Shown: positions 1 to 9,194 of the stretch, piece after piece
Layout of the letters: every line of letters starts with the position of its first letter
Position numbering within the stretch: the stretch's first letter is position 1
Source: Marichromatium gracile
GTDB taxonomy: Bacteria > Pseudomonadota > Gammaproteobacteria > Chromatiales > Chromatiaceae
Direction: 5' to 3'
Length of the DNA stretch: 64,000 nt
Assembly (NCBI RefSeq): GCF_004343155.1
Contig: NZ_SMDC01000001.1
Location: forward strand, 1 to 64,000
Notes under the pieces: generated by a model
The model's input: only the letters and a program-made list of their open reading frames with translations
Database searches by the model: none
Told to the model about the DNA's origin: nothing
Program-made: the position numbers and the translations under genes

Positions 1-86
1 TTCCGTATTCCGTGTCAACCGTCTTTTTTCCGGTCAACCCCGAATCGGTTGGTGATCCGGGCCGCTCTGCCCTGAGCGAGCTGCGC

Positions 87-114
87 ATTTTAGACGCTTC
101 TCGAAAAACGTCAA
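87..114 (-). promoter_or_regulatory. rRNA-type sigma70 promoter firing off the left edge
   Basis: On the minus strand there is a -35 TTGACG (109-114), a 16-nt spacer and a -10 TAAAAT (87-92), followed by a GC-rich GCGCAGC discriminator. A run of A/T (115-131) directly upstream of the -35 could act as an UP element. A second TTGACA lies at 13-18 and its -10 would fall outside the window, so a tandem P1/P2 arrangement is possible. The layout is that of a ribosomal RNA operon promoter; the transcribed gene itself is not visible. Confidence 0.6.
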
Positions 115-124
115 CACTTTTTTT

Positions 125-162
125 GAAAAAACCTATCCCGGCCTTCCATGGCCCGGGATAGG
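125..162 (-). terminator. rho-independent terminator of tyrS
   Basis: A perfect 10-bp stem (132-141 paired with 153-162, sequence CCTATCCCGG) with an 11-nt loop is followed on the minus strand by TTTTTT. It starts 14 bases past the tyrS stop. The T tract runs into the A/T-rich block upstream of the rRNA-type promoter. Confidence 0.85.
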
Positions 163-175
163 CCTTCCGGCCATC

Positions 176-1378
176 TTAGGAAACGCGCACGCGCGCGAAG
201 CGCCGCTTGCCCACTTGGTAGACGTGCTCACTGCCCGAGACACAAGCCAGACGCGGATCCTCGATGCGCTCGCCGTCGATGCGCACCGCGCCCTGGCCGA
301 TCATGCGGATCGCCTCGGAGGTACTCTTCACCAGCCCGGCCTCCTTGAGCAGGTTGGCGACCGGCAGGGCATCATCGTCCTGCGGAGCCACCGTCAGCGA
401 TTCGATCTCCTCGGGCATCGCTCCCTTCTGGAAGCGCGCGATGAACTCTTCCTGGGCACGACGCGCCGCTTCCTGGCCATGGAAACGCCCGACCAGCTCG
501 AGCGCGAGCTCGAACTTGATGTCACGCGGATTGGCCCCCTCCTCGACCGCGCGCTGCCACCCCTCGATCTCGGCCATCTCACGCCGACTGAGCAGCACGA
601 AGTAACGCCACATCAGGGTGTCGGACACCGACATGATCTTGCCGAACATCTCTCCCGGCGCATCGGTGATGCCGATGTAGTTGCCGAGCGACTTCGACAT
701 CTTCTGCACACCATCGAGCCCCTCGAGGATCGGTACGGTGATCGCCACCTGCGGCTCCTGGCCGAAGCTTTCCTGGAGCTGACGCCCCACCAGCAGGTTG
801 AACTTCTGATCGGTACCGCCGAGCTCGACGTCAGCCTTGAGTTGGCAGGAGTCATAGCCCTGGATCAGCGGATAGAGGAACTCGTGCACGGCGATCGGCT
901 GACCACCCTTGTAGCGCTTGGCGAAGTCATCGCGCTCGAGCATGCGTGCAACGGTGTGCCGCGCGGCGATCTGGATCAGGCCGGCGGCGCCGAGCTCGTC
1001 CATCCACTGCGAGTTGAAGACGACCTGGGTGCGCTCGGGGTCGAGGATCTTGAACACCTGCTCGCGATAGGTAGCGGCATTCTCCATGATCTGCTCGCGG
1101 GTGAGCGGCGGGCGAGTGGCGCTCTTGCCGCTGGGGTCGCCGATCATGCCGGTGAAGTCGCCGATCAGGAACAGCACCTCGTGGCCGAGATCCTGGAACT
1201 GACGCAGCTTGTTGATCAGCACGGTGTGGCCGAGGTGCAGGTCGGGCGCGGTGGGATCGAACCCGGCCTTGATGCGTAGCGACCCTCCACGCGCGAGCTT
1301 CTTGCGCAACAGATCCTCGACGAGGATCTCATCGGTACCGCGCTTGATGAGCGCGAGGGCGTGGTCGAGTGCTTCCAT
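176..1378 (-). CDS. tyrS: Tyrosyl-tRNA synthetase
   Basis: Class I aminoacyl-tRNA synthetase that charges tRNA-Tyr in the cytoplasm. The 400-residue protein has the HIGH-type signature as HLGH near residue 47 ([13 protein letters not shown]), the tyrosine/tRNA region [20 protein letters not shown] near 175-195 and the class I loop KMSKS near 228. The C-terminal ~60 residues form an S4-like RNA-binding domain ([14 protein letters not shown]). Length fits the roughly 400-residue bacterial TyrRS clade. It is transcribed alone, divergently from a small membrane protein, and ends in a strong terminator. Confidence 0.97.
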   Translation of the reverse strand: MEALDHALALIKRGTDEILVEDLLRKKLARGGSLRIKAGFDPTAPDLHLGHTVLINKLRQFQDLGHEVLFLIGDFTGMIGDPSGKSATRPPLTREQIMENAATYREQVFKILDPERTQVVFNSQWMDELGAAGLIQIAARHTVARMLERDDFAKRYKGGQPIAVHEFLYPLIQGYDSCQLKADVELGGTDQKFNLLVGRQLQESFGQEPQVAITVPILEGLDGVQKMSKSLGNYIGITDAPGEMFGKIMSVSDTLMWRYFVLLSRREMAEIEGWQRAVEEGANPRDIKFELALELVGRFHGQEAARRAQEEFIARFQKGAMPEEIESLTVAPQDDDALPVANLLKEAGLVKSTSEAIRMIGQGAVRIDGERIEDPRLACVSGSEHVYQVGKRRFARVRVS

Positions 1379-1495
1379 CGTTATCGTGTCTTCTCAGCTG
1401 TGGCGCGCCCTTGAGGCGCAAAGAGAAGAGCCTACGACGCCACCCAGGGGGACTCAAGCGCAATCGCTACCGACCGGGCACGGGCGCACCCATCC

Positions 1496-1525
1496 TTGTG
1501 AGAAGCCGTTCTTTGGGACTACACT
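1496..1525 (+). promoter_or_regulatory. putative promoter of the small membrane protein
   Basis: TTGTGA (1496-1501) and TACACT (1520-1525) are separated by 18 bases, about 45 bases upstream of the start at 1571. The match is moderate and the region also has to hold the divergent tyrS promoter. Confidence 0.3.
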
Positions 1526-1570
1526 AGGACTCGAAAATAAAGCCCTACATCATTGTAAATAAAAGACATT

Positions 1571-1831
1571 ATGCGCGACTACAAATTCAGGCAGAGCGAT
1601 ATCCCGCTTCGCCCCCGCCGCAGACGCGGACCACGCGTGTTCCCGATCCTGCTGTTGCTCACGGTGGTCGGAGGCGCTGGTTATGGTGCCTACTGGTGGT
1701 TCGAGCACATGCCTCAGGGCCAGCCCCAGGCGGTCGACACCGACGCGCGCGTCATCCCGCTGGAGCTGCCGCCGCTGCAGGCCGAGCTGACCGAACTCCC
1801 GCAGAGCGGGACGACGACCGCACCGCGCTGA
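1571..1831 (+). CDS. Small single-pass membrane protein, function unknown
   Basis: An 86-residue protein with a basic N terminus (RPRRRRGPR at 14-22), one hydrophobic segment at about 23-43 and a proline-rich acidic C-terminal tail (about 50-86), predicted outside the cytoplasm by the positive-inside rule. It lies divergent to tyrS. In related bacteria this position often holds a membrane-anchored M23 peptidase with a similar short N-terminal anchor, so this could be a relic or stand-alone version of such an anchor; that is inference. No catalytic motif is seen. Confidence 0.6.
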   Translation: MRDYKFRQSDIPLRPRRRRGPRVFPILLLLTVVGGAGYGAYWWFEHMPQGQPQAVDTDARVIPLELPPLQAELTELPQSGTTTAPR

Positions 1832-1837
1832 CCGCAC

Positions 1838-2188
1838 TCAGGCCGAGAACGACGACCCGCAGCCGCAGGTGGTTGAGGCATTGGGGTTGCGGATCACGAA
1901 CTGGGCGCCGTGCAGCCCCTCGGTATAGTCGATCTCGGCCCCCATCAGATATTGCATGCTCATCGGATCGACGAGCAGCTTGACGCCGTCGGTGACGACC
2001 TCGGTGTCGCCGTCCTCGGTACGCTCCTCGAAGGCGAAGCCATACTGGAAGCCGGAACAGCCGCCGCCCTGGATATAGACGCGCAGCATCAGCCCCGGGT
2101 TGCCCTCCTCGGCGATCAGCTCCGCCACCTTCGAGGCGGCCGACGTGGTGAAGACCAGTGGGGCATCGGTAGCGGCATCGGCGCTCAT
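1838..2188 (-). CDS. erpA: A-type iron-sulfur cluster insertion protein ErpA
   Basis: Fe-S carrier that passes clusters to apoproteins. The 116-residue protein shows the A-type fold signatures: [11 protein letters not shown] with the first ligand cysteine, and a C-terminal CGCG that supplies the CxC pair, followed by SSFS. The start at 2188 (MSADAATD) is chosen because GAGGA lies 10 bases upstream; the longer frame adds a histidine run before it that looks like leader. It sits downstream of argC and a DUF6776 gene on the same strand. The CGCGSSF end is typical of ErpA/IscA. Confidence 0.92.
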   Translation of the reverse strand: MSADAATDAPLVFTTSAASKVAELIAEEGNPGLMLRVYIQGGGCSGFQYGFAFEERTEDGDTEVVTDGVKLLVDPMSMQYLMGAEIDYTEGLHGAQFVIRNPNASTTCGCGSSFSA

Positions 2189-2287
2189 GACATGGACATC
2201 CTCGTGATGATGGTGATGTCTGCCGAGATGCGTCCCGCCGGGAGCAGGTTCAACCACGCGCCGGACACGGCAGCGCCCAGCGCCGGG

Positions 2288-2965
2288 TCAGTCGATCAGC
2301 TCCAGCGGCCAGGGGAAGGAGGCGCTGGTCGCGGCCAGGCGCTCGCCATCCGGCTCGATCTGGATCACCACCAGCTGCGGGGCGAAGCCCTCGGGCAGCA
2401 TGAACCAGCCCGAGCAGTGCTGATAGTGTTCGAAGTCCATGCCGATCGTCGCCGGCTCGGCAGTCAGCTCATCGAGTCGCAACCGCGCCGGCTCATCGCC
2501 GCGCACCCCCTCGATGACCAGCACCACCCGCCCCTCGACCTGCCCCACCCCGTCGACGAGCTGGGTGAGCAGGAAGTCATAGCCATAGCGACGCGGCTGC
2601 GATTGCGCCGACAGCCGCAGATCGTGTGCGCGAACCGCCCCCTTGTCACCGGCCTGCAGCAGACGCTTGAGATAGGAGAGTTCGCGCGCCTGCTCGAGCC
2701 GCGCATCCTGTGCCGCCTCCAGGCGCGACTGCAGCACCCGCACCGTCTCGCGCTCGATCGTCCGGTCGCGTTCGAGGATCAGCGCCTGCTGGCGCGCCGC
2801 ATCGAGTTCGCGGGCCAGCGTCTCGCGCTCGACCGCGAGCCTGGCCAGCTCCGGGCCGAGCTCGGTGCGCGCCGGGATGCGACCGAGTTCGTAACCGACG
2901 CCGCAGGCGAGCGCGATGAAGAACAGACACGCCAGCAGGGCCGAGCGCTCGCCACGGCTCGTCAT
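2288..2965 (-). CDS. DUF6776-type membrane-anchored coiled-coil protein
   Basis: A protein of about 225 residues with an N-terminal transmembrane segment (SALLACLFFIALACGVGYEL), a long charged coiled coil (about 35-105, rich in E, R, A and L heptads) and a C-terminal beta-rich domain with the pair FDFEHYQ/SGWFMLPEGF-like segment. It resembles the DUF6776 family, whose function is not established. The start MTSRGERS at 2965 lies 5 bases after the argC stop, implying co-transcription and perhaps translational coupling. A longer frame starting at 2992 overlaps argC and is less likely. Confidence 0.75.
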   Translation of the reverse strand: MTSRGERSALLACLFFIALACGVGYELGRIPARTELGPELARLAVERETLARELDAARQQALILERDRTIERETVRVLQSRLEAAQDARLEQARELSYLKRLLQAGDKGAVRAHDLRLSAQSQPRRYGYDFLLTQLVDGVGQVEGRVVLVIEGVRGDEPARLRLDELTAEPATIGMDFEHYQHCSGWFMLPEGFAPQLVVIQIEPDGERLAATSASFPWPLELID

Positions 2966-2969
2966 TGGC

Positions 2970-4001
2970 TCAGGGCAGCAGCGCCAGGGCATCGAGCCCG
3001 AGCGACTCGTCGAGCCCGAGCATCAGGTTCATGTTCTGCACCGCCTGACCGGCCGCGCCCTTGACCAGGTTGTCGATCACCGACTGGACCACGACCACCC
3101 CCGAGTCGCCCTGACGGGTGACGGCGATACGGCACAGGTTGGAGCCACGCACGGTACGGGTCTCGGGGTGCGAGCCGGCCGGCATCAGGTCGACGAAGGG
3201 CTCGTCGGCATAGCGGCGCGCATAGATCGCCTCGAGATCCTGGCCGGGCTCGAGTTCGCGGGCATAGAGCGTCGCTTCGATACCGCGCACCATCGGCACC
3301 AGATGGGGCACGAAGGTGAGGTTGACCGACGAAGCGGCGGCGGCGTTCAGGTTCTGGGTGATCTCCGGGCCATGGCGATGACCACCGGCGGCATAGGCCT
3401 TGAAGCTCTCGCCGACCTCGGCCATCAGCTGACCGACGTTGGCCTTGCGCCCGGCGCCGCTGACCCCCGATTTGCCGTCGGCGATCAGCCACGACGGATC
3501 GACCACACCGGCCTCGAGCAGCGGCAGCAGACCCAGCGTCACCGCCGTCGGGTAGCAGCCGGGATTGGCCACCAGACGCGCCTCGCGGATCGCCGCGCGG
3601 TTGACCTCGGGCAGACCGTAGACGGCCTCGGCCACCAGCTCGGGACAGGCGTGCGACATACCGTACCAACGCTCCCACTCGGCGATGTCCTTGATGCGGA
3701 AGTCGGCGGCGAGATCGACCACCCGGGTCCCGCGCGCCAACAGCTCCGGCACCAGCTTCATCGCCGTGCCGTTGGGGGTGGCGAAGAACACCAGATCGCA
3801 GCCGCCGAGGGTCTCGGCATCGGGCGCGCTGAAGCACAGGTCGACATGACCGCGCAGATGGGGGAAGAGCTCGGCGACCGGCAGCCCGGCCTCGCCGCGA
3901 GAGGTGATGACCGCGATCTCCACCTCGGGGTGACGCGCCAGGATGCGCAGCAGCTCGGCACCGGTGTAACCGGTACCACCAACGATTCCAACCTTAAACA
4001 T
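2970..4001 (-). CDS. argC: N-acetyl-gamma-glutamyl-phosphate reductase
   Basis: Third step of arginine synthesis: NADPH-dependent reduction of N-acetylglutamyl phosphate to the semialdehyde. The N-terminal Rossmann motif is [14 protein letters not shown], and the catalytic cysteine lies in [13 protein letters not shown] near residue 148. The start at 4001 is supported by GGAGG seven bases upstream. The 343-residue length is usual for the family. It is first in a minus-strand group with the DUF6776 gene and probably erpA. Confidence 0.96.
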   Translation of the reverse strand: MFKVGIVGGTGYTGAELLRILARHPEVEIAVITSRGEAGLPVAELFPHLRGHVDLCFSAPDAETLGGCDLVFFATPNGTAMKLVPELLARGTRVVDLAADFRIKDIAEWERWYGMSHACPELVAEAVYGLPEVNRAAIREARLVANPGCYPTAVTLGLLPLLEAGVVDPSWLIADGKSGVSGAGRKANVGQLMAEVGESFKAYAAGGHRHGPEITQNLNAAAASSVNLTFVPHLVPMVRGIEATLYARELEPGQDLEAIYARRYADEPFVDLMPAGSHPETRTVRGSNLCRIAVTRQGDSGVVVVQSVIDNLVKGAAGQAVQNMNLMLGLDESLGLDALALLP

Positions 4002-4320
4002 GCTCAAGCCTCCATGCACGGACCAGCGAGGGGCCGCGCACGACGAGAATCCTTATAGAGGACAGCGGGCGGTGACCCACGCCATCGATCCGGCCCGACG
4101 GCGGGAAGGACGACGACCGGGGACACCGGACCTCGCCGCATCGATGATCGGGCGAGGACGGAACGCGCGGGGATCGGCGTCACGCCGATCGCGGCAGCGC
4201 GACCGACGGACTGGTGACGCACCCGGGGGGGTGCTCGCCTGACGGGTTCGGCGCAAAGGCCGCCGGAAGGCGGCCTCGCGAGTGCCGGGCGGGGCCGGCA
4301 CCAGCGGATCCGGGACGGGA
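4002..4320. other. gap between argC and the HesB-like gene
   Basis: About 320 bases without a supported gene. It contains the putative terminator at 4252-4276 and presumably the argC promoter near 4030-4090, where no clear -35/-10 pair could be picked out. Confidence 0.5.
4252..4276 (-). terminator. putative terminator of the HesB-like gene
   Basis: A perfect 7-bp stem GGCCGCC/GGCGGCC with a 4-base loop, followed on the minus strand by TTTGCG. The T run is short, so termination strength is uncertain. Confidence 0.5.
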
Positions 4321-4683
4321 TCAGCTGCAACCGCTGCCGGAACCACAGCTGGAGCAACCACCGCCCTGGACCTGGGGGAGGTTGTTGAAGACGAAGGTCG
4401 CGGTGCCTTCGCCATCATCGGAGAAGTCGATCTCGACGCCGCGAAGATACTCCAGCGTGCCATCGTCGACCACGACCTTGAAGCCGTCGCACTCGAGCAC
4501 GCCATCGTTGTCGTTGATGGCATCGGTGAAGGTCATGCCGAAGCTGACGCCGCTGCAACCGCCGGGCGAGGCGAACACGCGAACCCCCTGCACGGTCGCG
4601 TCGACCTGTGAGAACAACTCCTGCATCTTCGCCTGGGCCGGTGCCGTCAGGGTCAGCTCCGCGTCGGTGAGCGCTGCGGACAT
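4321..4683 (-). CDS. HesB/IscA-like iron-sulfur carrier with unusual C terminus
   Basis: A second A-type carrier of 120 residues. The first ligand region is normal (SPGGCSGVSFGM), and the central fold (VVDDGTLEYLRGVEIDF) is clear. The C terminus reads GGGCSSCGSGSGCS, so the usual CxC pair is replaced by a CxxC plus an extra cysteine. AGAGG lies 10 bases upstream of the start. It is transcribed alone towards the terminator at 4252-4276. The altered ligand set suggests a specialised client or cluster chemistry, but the function is not known. Confidence 0.85.
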   Translation of the reverse strand: MSAALTDAELTLTAPAQAKMQELFSQVDATVQGVRVFASPGGCSGVSFGMTFTDAINDNDGVLECDGFKVVVDDGTLEYLRGVEIDFSDDGEGTATFVFNNLPQVQGGGCSSCGSGSGCS

Positions 4684-4792
4684 GTGGGGCGAACCTCTTC
4701 TTCAGAAAACGGAAAAATAGTTCTTGAGCATAGCAAAAGCACTCAGGGGCATCCAGCAAGCGCGCCCGGCCTCAAGCGATCGGGGGCCCTGC

Positions 4793-5296
4793 TCAGAGCC
4801 GACCGTCGGCGATCAGCATGGAGAGATGACGCTCGGCGTCGAGCAGATGACGCGACCAGTGCAGCTCATAACCCGCGCACCAGGCCGCCAACGCCCACTC
4901 CGGGTCCTCGTCGTAGGCACAGAGTCCGGCCTTGAGTTCGCAGTAGATGTCGGTCAGGTCATCGGCGAGGCTGCCGGACATGGCCTCGCGCCCCTCACTG
5001 GCGAGATCGAACTCGAGCCAGTAACCGTCAAGATCGGCGAGCAATCGGCGCAGATGGGAGAAGAGCTCGAAGCGGGCATCGAGATCGACCGGCGGCACGT
5101 GACCGGCACCCAGTCCAGCCGCGCTCAACGGGGCGATGAGCGCATGCAGCCTGGGCAGCAGCACCGCCAACTCGGGCAGCCAGTGCAGCCGACCACGGGT
5201 CGATGACTCGATCAGGCTGCAGTAACGGCGCACCAGCGAGACGAGCTCGCCGCAGGGCGCTTCGGAGACGGGCGATGGGCGGGTGAGGACTTCCAT
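4793..5296 (-). CDS. DUF5063-domain protein
   Basis: An alpha-helical protein of about 167 residues matching the DUF5063 pattern: an N-terminal helix LVSLVRRYCSLIE, a middle helix pair ending in FELFSHLRRLLADLDGYW, and a C-terminal WCAGYELHWSRHL segment. Its function is unknown. The start MEVLTRPS at 5296 is the first methionine before the conserved region; no good ribosome binding site precedes it, and longer frames have low-quality N termini. It lies downstream of rubredoxin on the same strand, 73 bases away. Confidence 0.75.
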   Translation of the reverse strand: MEVLTRPSPVSEAPCGELVSLVRRYCSLIESSTRGRLHWLPELAVLLPRLHALIAPLSAAGLGAGHVPPVDLDARFELFSHLRRLLADLDGYWLEFDLASEGREAMSGSLADDLTDIYCELKAGLCAYDEDPEWALAAWCAGYELHWSRHLLDAERHLSMLIADGRL

Positions 5297-5369
5297 GCCA
5301 AGGAGTGTAGCCGAGAATGCGGCCAAGTGACCCCAACTTGATCCAACCCCTTCGATCAGGACGCGATCC

Positions 5370-5534
5370 TCACACCTCGACCATCTCGAAATCCTCCTTG
5401 CCGGCGCCGCACTCGGGGCAGCGCCAGTCGGCCGGGACATCGGCCCAGCGGGTGCCGGGCGGGATGCCGTCCTCGGGCCAGCCCTCGGCCTCGTCGTAGA
5501 TCAGTCCACAGACAATACAGAGATAGGTCTTCAT
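5370..5534 (-). CDS. rubA: Rubredoxin
   Basis: A 54-residue one-iron electron carrier. Both iron-binding knuckles are present: [13 protein letters not shown] near residue 6 and [11 protein letters not shown] near residue 39, with the conserved aromatic DWRCP. The start MKTYLC at 5534 gives the classic rubredoxin length; an in-frame extension to 5588 lacks conserved features. It is divergent from thiD, an arrangement seen in other gammaproteobacteria. Confidence 0.95.
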   Translation of the reverse strand: MKTYLCIVCGLIYDEAEGWPEDGIPPGTRWADVPADWRCPECGAGKEDFEMVEV

Positions 5535-5819
5535 CGGGGTGTACGACCTCAGGCTACTCCGCACACCGAGCGGCCATGGTGTCGACACCCGGCCAGCACG
5601 CGCGGTTAAATACTGCCAGACACAATCGGGGGAGACCCCGCGGTTTTCAACGTCGACGACCGTCCCGACGGGTTCGGGACCGTGCCCGCGACGCGCTCGC
5701 GATCACCATCGATCGGCGGCTGATCATGCCCCTGATCGCCGCCGGGCGCAGATTCGCCGGGCAATCGTCGTCATCACGCCCGGCGCATCGACACCGGGCC
5801 TCTCGCGGAGATATCTCGA
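5535..5819. other. divergent rubredoxin/thiD intergenic region
   Basis: 285 bases between divergent starts. No TPP riboswitch core (CUGAGA plus the ACCUGAUCUGG-type segment) is seen upstream of thiD. No confident promoter could be chosen. Confidence 0.5.
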
Positions 5820-6617
5820 ATGATCAATGACAGCCCTGAGCGGGCGGTGGTGCTCTGTATCGGCGGCCACGACCCGAGCGGCGGCGCCGGCATCATGGCC
5901 GATGCCGAAACGATCGCCGCGCACGGCGGCTTCGCGGTGAGCGCGATCAGCGCGCTGACCGACCAGGACACCTGCGGCGTGCGCGCCATCCACGCCCAGC
6001 CGGCCGAGCAGCTCGAGGCCCAGTGCCGCACCCTGATCGCCGACAGCGCGCCGCGCGCGATCAAGGTCGGGCTGCTCGGCAGCTCGCGCGCGGTCCGCGT
6101 GATCTCCACCCTCGCCGACGAGCACCCCGAGCTGCCGCTGGTGCTCGACCCGGTGCTCGCCTCGGGGACCGGCCAGCGTGTCGCCGACGCCGCGGTGCTC
6201 AACCAGCTGCGCCATAACCTGATCGCACGCAGCACCCTGGTGACCCCCAACCTGCCCGAGGCGCGCACCCTCACCGACCTCCAGGACCCGGCGCGATGCG
6301 CCGAACGGCTGCTCGGCAGCGGTGCGCGCTGGGTGTTGATCACCGGCACCCACGACACCACCGAGCATGTCACCAATCGTCTCTACGGTCGCAGCGGCGC
6401 GCGTCACCAGTGGGACTGGCCACGCCTCCCCGGCGAATACCACGGCTCCGGCTGCACCCTGGCGAGTGCCATCGCCGTGCGCCTGGCCAGGGGCGAGTCG
6501 ATGGTCGATGCGGTGACCGCGGCCCAGGAGTACACCTGGAACGCACTCGATCAGGCCTTCCGCACCGGGCGCTGCCAGCTCACCCCCAACCGCTTCTACG
6601 CACAGTCGCACCCATGA
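5820..6617 (+). CDS. thiD: Hydroxymethylpyrimidine/phosphomethylpyrimidine kinase
   Basis: Makes HMP diphosphate for thiamine synthesis. The ribokinase-like fold is shown by the N-terminal [14 protein letters not shown], the substrate segment [10 protein letters not shown] near residue 115 and the anion-hole motif [15 protein letters not shown] near residue 218. It has 265 residues. GGAG lies about 10 bases upstream of the start. Its stop overlaps the thiE start in ATGA, so the two are translationally coupled. Confidence 0.95.
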   Translation: MINDSPERAVVLCIGGHDPSGGAGIMADAETIAAHGGFAVSAISALTDQDTCGVRAIHAQPAEQLEAQCRTLIADSAPRAIKVGLLGSSRAVRVISTLADEHPELPLVLDPVLASGTGQRVADAAVLNQLRHNLIARSTLVTPNLPEARTLTDLQDPARCAERLLGSGARWVLITGTHDTTEHVTNRLYGRSGARHQWDWPRLPGEYHGSGCTLASAIAVRLARGESMVDAVTAAQEYTWNALDQAFRTGRCQLTPNRFYAQSHP

Positions 6618-7246
6618 GCCAGGCGTTGCACGGGCTCTATGCCATCACCCCCACCGCCCCGCACCCGCGCCCGCTCACCGAGCGCGTGGCCGAGGCCATC
6701 GCCGGCGGTGCGCGGCTGATCCAGTTTCGCGACAAGGGGACGGATGCGCGGGCGCGCGAGCAGCAGGCCCGCGCCCTGCTCGACTGCTGCCGCGCCGGCG
6801 GCGCGCGACTGATCATCAACGACGACCTCGCGCTCGCCGCACGCATCCACGCCGATGGCGTCCATCTCGGGCGCGACGACGGCGACCCGCGCGACGCGCG
6901 CGCCTTGCTCGGCGAGGGGGCGATCATCGGCGTCTCCTGCTACGACGCACTCGAGCGCGCCCGCCGGGCCGTGGCGGCGGGCGCGAGCTATGTCGCCTTC
7001 GGCAGCTTCTTCGCCTCGCCGACCAAGCCCGCGGCGGTACGCGCCACCCCCGAACTGCTCGACGCCGCACGGCGCGAGATCCCGCTGCCGCGAGTTGCGA
7101 TCGGTGGGATCACGCCACAAAATGGCGGTTTGCTGATCGCGGCGGGAGCGGACATGCTCGCCGTCGTCAGCGGAGTCTTCGCGGCGCCCGATGTCGCCGT
7201 CGCGGCCCGCGCCTACACCTCACTGTTCCCCAAGGAGTCATCCTGA
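6614..7246 (+). CDS. thiE: Thiamine-phosphate synthase
   Basis: Joins HMP diphosphate and thiazole phosphate to thiamine phosphate. The 210-residue TIM barrel shows the start LYAITP, the pyrophosphate/Mg region LIQFRDKG near residue 38, INDDLALA and [10 protein letters not shown] in the middle and AIGGITPQN near the end. The ATG at 6614 overlaps the thiD stop. Its stop overlaps the hemL start in TGATG. No thiamine riboswitch precedes the operon. Confidence 0.95.
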   Translation: MSQALHGLYAITPTAPHPRPLTERVAEAIAGGARLIQFRDKGTDARAREQQARALLDCCRAGGARLIINDDLALAARIHADGVHLGRDDGDPRDARALLGEGAIIGVSCYDALERARRAVAAGASYVAFGSFFASPTKPAAVRATPELLDAARREIPLPRVAIGGITPQNGGLLIAAGADMLAVVSGVFAAPDVAVAARAYTSLFPKESS

Positions 7247-8529
7247 TGAGCCGATCCCATGAACTCTTCGAAGCCGCGCAGCGCCACATCCCCGGCGGCG
7301 TCAACTCGCCGGTGCGCGCGTTCCGAGGCGTCGGTGGCGACCCGGTGTTCTTCGAGCGCGCCGAGGGCGCCTACGCCTACGACGCCGACGGCAAGCGCTA
7401 TGTCGACTATGTCGGCTCCTGGGGCCCGATGATCCTCGGCCACGCCCACCCCGAGGTGCTCGGCGCGGTCGAGGAGCGGATGCGCAAGGGCCTGTCCTTC
7501 GGCGCCCCGACCGAGGTCGAGACCCAGATGGCCGACACCGTCTGCGAGCTGGTGCCGAGCATGGAGATGGTGCGCATGGTCAGCTCCGGCACCGAGGCGA
7601 CGATGAGCGCGCTGCGCCTGGCGCGCGGCTACACCGGTCGCGACAAGGTGGTGAAGTTCGAGGGCTGCTACCACGGTCACGTCGACTCGCTGCTGGTCAA
7701 GGCCGGCTCCGGCGCCCTGACCTTCGGTGAGCCCAACTCCCCCGGCGTCCCCGCCGCACTCGCCGAGCTGACCATCACCCTGCCCTACAACGACATCGCG
7801 GCGGTGCGCGAGACCTTCGCCGAGATCGGCTCCGAGATCGCCTGCATCATCGTCGAGCCGGTCGCCGGCAACATGAACTGCATCCCGCCGCTGCCGGGCT
7901 TCCTCGAGGGTCTGCGCGAGGTCTGCACCGAGCACGGCGCGGTGCTGATCTTCGACGAGGTGATGAGCGGCTTCCGCGTCTCACTCGGCGGCGCCCAGGG
8001 TCACTTCGGCGTCACCCCCGACCTCACCACCCTCGGCAAGGTCATCGGCGGCGGCATGCCGGTCGGCGCCTTCGGCGGCAAGCGCGAGATCATGGAGCAC
8101 GTCTCCCCGGTCGGCCCGGTCTACCAGGCCGGCACCCTCTCGGGTAATCCGATCGCCATGGCCGCGGGCCTCAAGACCCTCGAGCTGATCAGCGAGCCGG
8201 GCTTCTACGACCGTCTCACCGCCACCACCAGCGAGCTGCTCGCCGGCCTGCGCGAGCGCGCCGCCGCCGCCGGGGTGCCCTTCACCACCAACCAGGCGGG
8301 CGCCATGTTCGGCCTGTTCTTCAGCGCCGAACCGGTCACCGGCTTCGACCAGGCGACCGCCTGCAACCAGGAGCACTTCAAGGCCTTCTTCCACGGCATG
8401 CTCGAGCGCGGCGTCTATCTCGCGCCCTCGGCCTTCGAGGCCGGCTTCGTCTCGATCAAGCACGGCGAGGCCGAGATCCAGGCCACCCTCGACGCCGCCG
8501 CCGAGGTGTTCGCCGAGATCGCCGGCTGA
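7246..8529 (+). CDS. hemL: Glutamate-1-semialdehyde 2,1-aminomutase
   Basis: PLP enzyme that makes 5-aminolevulinate from glutamate-1-semialdehyde, feeding tetrapyrrole (haem, bacteriochlorophyll) synthesis. Visible motifs are [20 protein letters not shown] near residue 107, the [10 protein letters not shown] segment, [10 protein letters not shown] and the PLP lysine region [17 protein letters not shown] near residue 262. It has 427 residues, the usual length. AAGGAG lies 10 bases upstream. It is coupled to thiE and ends before a strong hairpin. Confidence 0.97.
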   Translation: MSRSHELFEAAQRHIPGGVNSPVRAFRGVGGDPVFFERAEGAYAYDADGKRYVDYVGSWGPMILGHAHPEVLGAVEERMRKGLSFGAPTEVETQMADTVCELVPSMEMVRMVSSGTEATMSALRLARGYTGRDKVVKFEGCYHGHVDSLLVKAGSGALTFGEPNSPGVPAALAELTITLPYNDIAAVRETFAEIGSEIACIIVEPVAGNMNCIPPLPGFLEGLREVCTEHGAVLIFDEVMSGFRVSLGGAQGHFGVTPDLTTLGKVIGGGMPVGAFGGKREIMEHVSPVGPVYQAGTLSGNPIAMAAGLKTLELISEPGFYDRLTATTSELLAGLRERAAAAGVPFTTNQAGAMFGLFFSAEPVTGFDQATACNQEHFKAFFHGMLERGVYLAPSAFEAGFVSIKHGEAEIQATLDAAAEVFAEIAG

Positions 8530-8549
8530 CCCGGGGCGACCGCCCCCTC

Positions 8550-8580
8550 ACCCGGACGGGCCCCGCCCGTCCGGGTCTTC
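8550..8580 (+). terminator. terminator after hemL
   Basis: An 11-bp perfect stem ACCCGGACGGG/CCCGTCCGGGT with a 5-base loop, followed by CTTCTC. It lies 20 bases after the hemL stop. Confidence 0.75.
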
Positions 8581-9071
8581 TCACCGCCAAACCCCACCCG
8601 ACACCGGCAGCCGAGCCACCGCGCCCCGGCAACTGCCGCGACCGCCACACGCACACGCAACGCAACCGCGCGCACCGAACGAAGCGCGACGCGGACACGA
8701 AACGAAAACACCGCGACAGACCTCCCTTCCCGGCCATCAACACGATCCGCTGACAGCGCCTCGAAAAGACCGGCCTCCAGGCGAATGAAACACGCCCTCG
8801 AGCCCAGCGCCGACGCACACACCTCAATCCACTCAGGGTGACATGCCGGACGGTCACGGCACGAATCATCACCGCCGCCGCTCACGACAATTCAGCAGCT
8901 ACCGAAAGCCTTAAAAAATCGCCATAAAAACAGCAATATAAATTCATCGTACAGGCTTTCGCGCGCGATATAACCGGGTCCAGAACAGAGATCAACCCCC
9001 TTCGCCCTATACGAAATATTCGCTTTGCTAATTCACTCATCAACGACCTCGACAGCCTCTCGGGCGCGACC
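8581..9071. other. long upstream region of prpE without a gene
   Basis: About 490 bases. The first half is C/A-rich and low in complexity, with minus-strand frames that have no recognisable domain or ribosome binding site. From about 8905 the sequence becomes clearly A/T-richer (runs such as AAAAAATCGCCATAAAAACAG), unlike the flanking genes, as expected for a regulatory region. Confidence 0.5.
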
Positions 9072-9096
9072 TGCAGTCATTGACGGAATGATTGCA
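9072..9096. promoter_or_regulatory. palindromic operator candidate upstream of prpE
   Basis: Inverted repeat TGCA-g-TCATT-gacgg-AATGA-t-TGCA: nine of ten arm positions pair, around a 5-base centre. It overlaps the -35 element of the putative prpE promoter, a position suited to repression. It differs from the GTCGAC palindrome next to the GntR gene, so a different regulator may bind here. Confidence 0.55.
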
Positions 9097-9108
9097 AATT
9101 CGTTTACA
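9080..9108 (+). promoter_or_regulatory. putative prpE promoter
   Basis: TTGACG (9080-9085), a 17-base spacer and TTTACA (9103-9108). The -35 is good, the -10 weak. Transcription would start near 9115, giving a leader of about 80 bases. Confidence 0.45.
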
Positions 9109-9194
9109 CGGCACTAATGTCGCCACGCATCGAGTTCCACGAGGCCTTCCATCGATGTAGTGGAGGCCCAGATCTCAACACAGAGGATAGAGCG

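Noticed and set aside
5535-5819. TPP riboswitch before thiD
   Set aside because: The conserved CUGAGA and ACCUGAUCUGG-type segments are absent.
8415-8885. 156-residue minus-strand frame after hemL
   Set aside because: Overlaps the hemL end and its terminator, low-complexity R/V composition, no initiation site.
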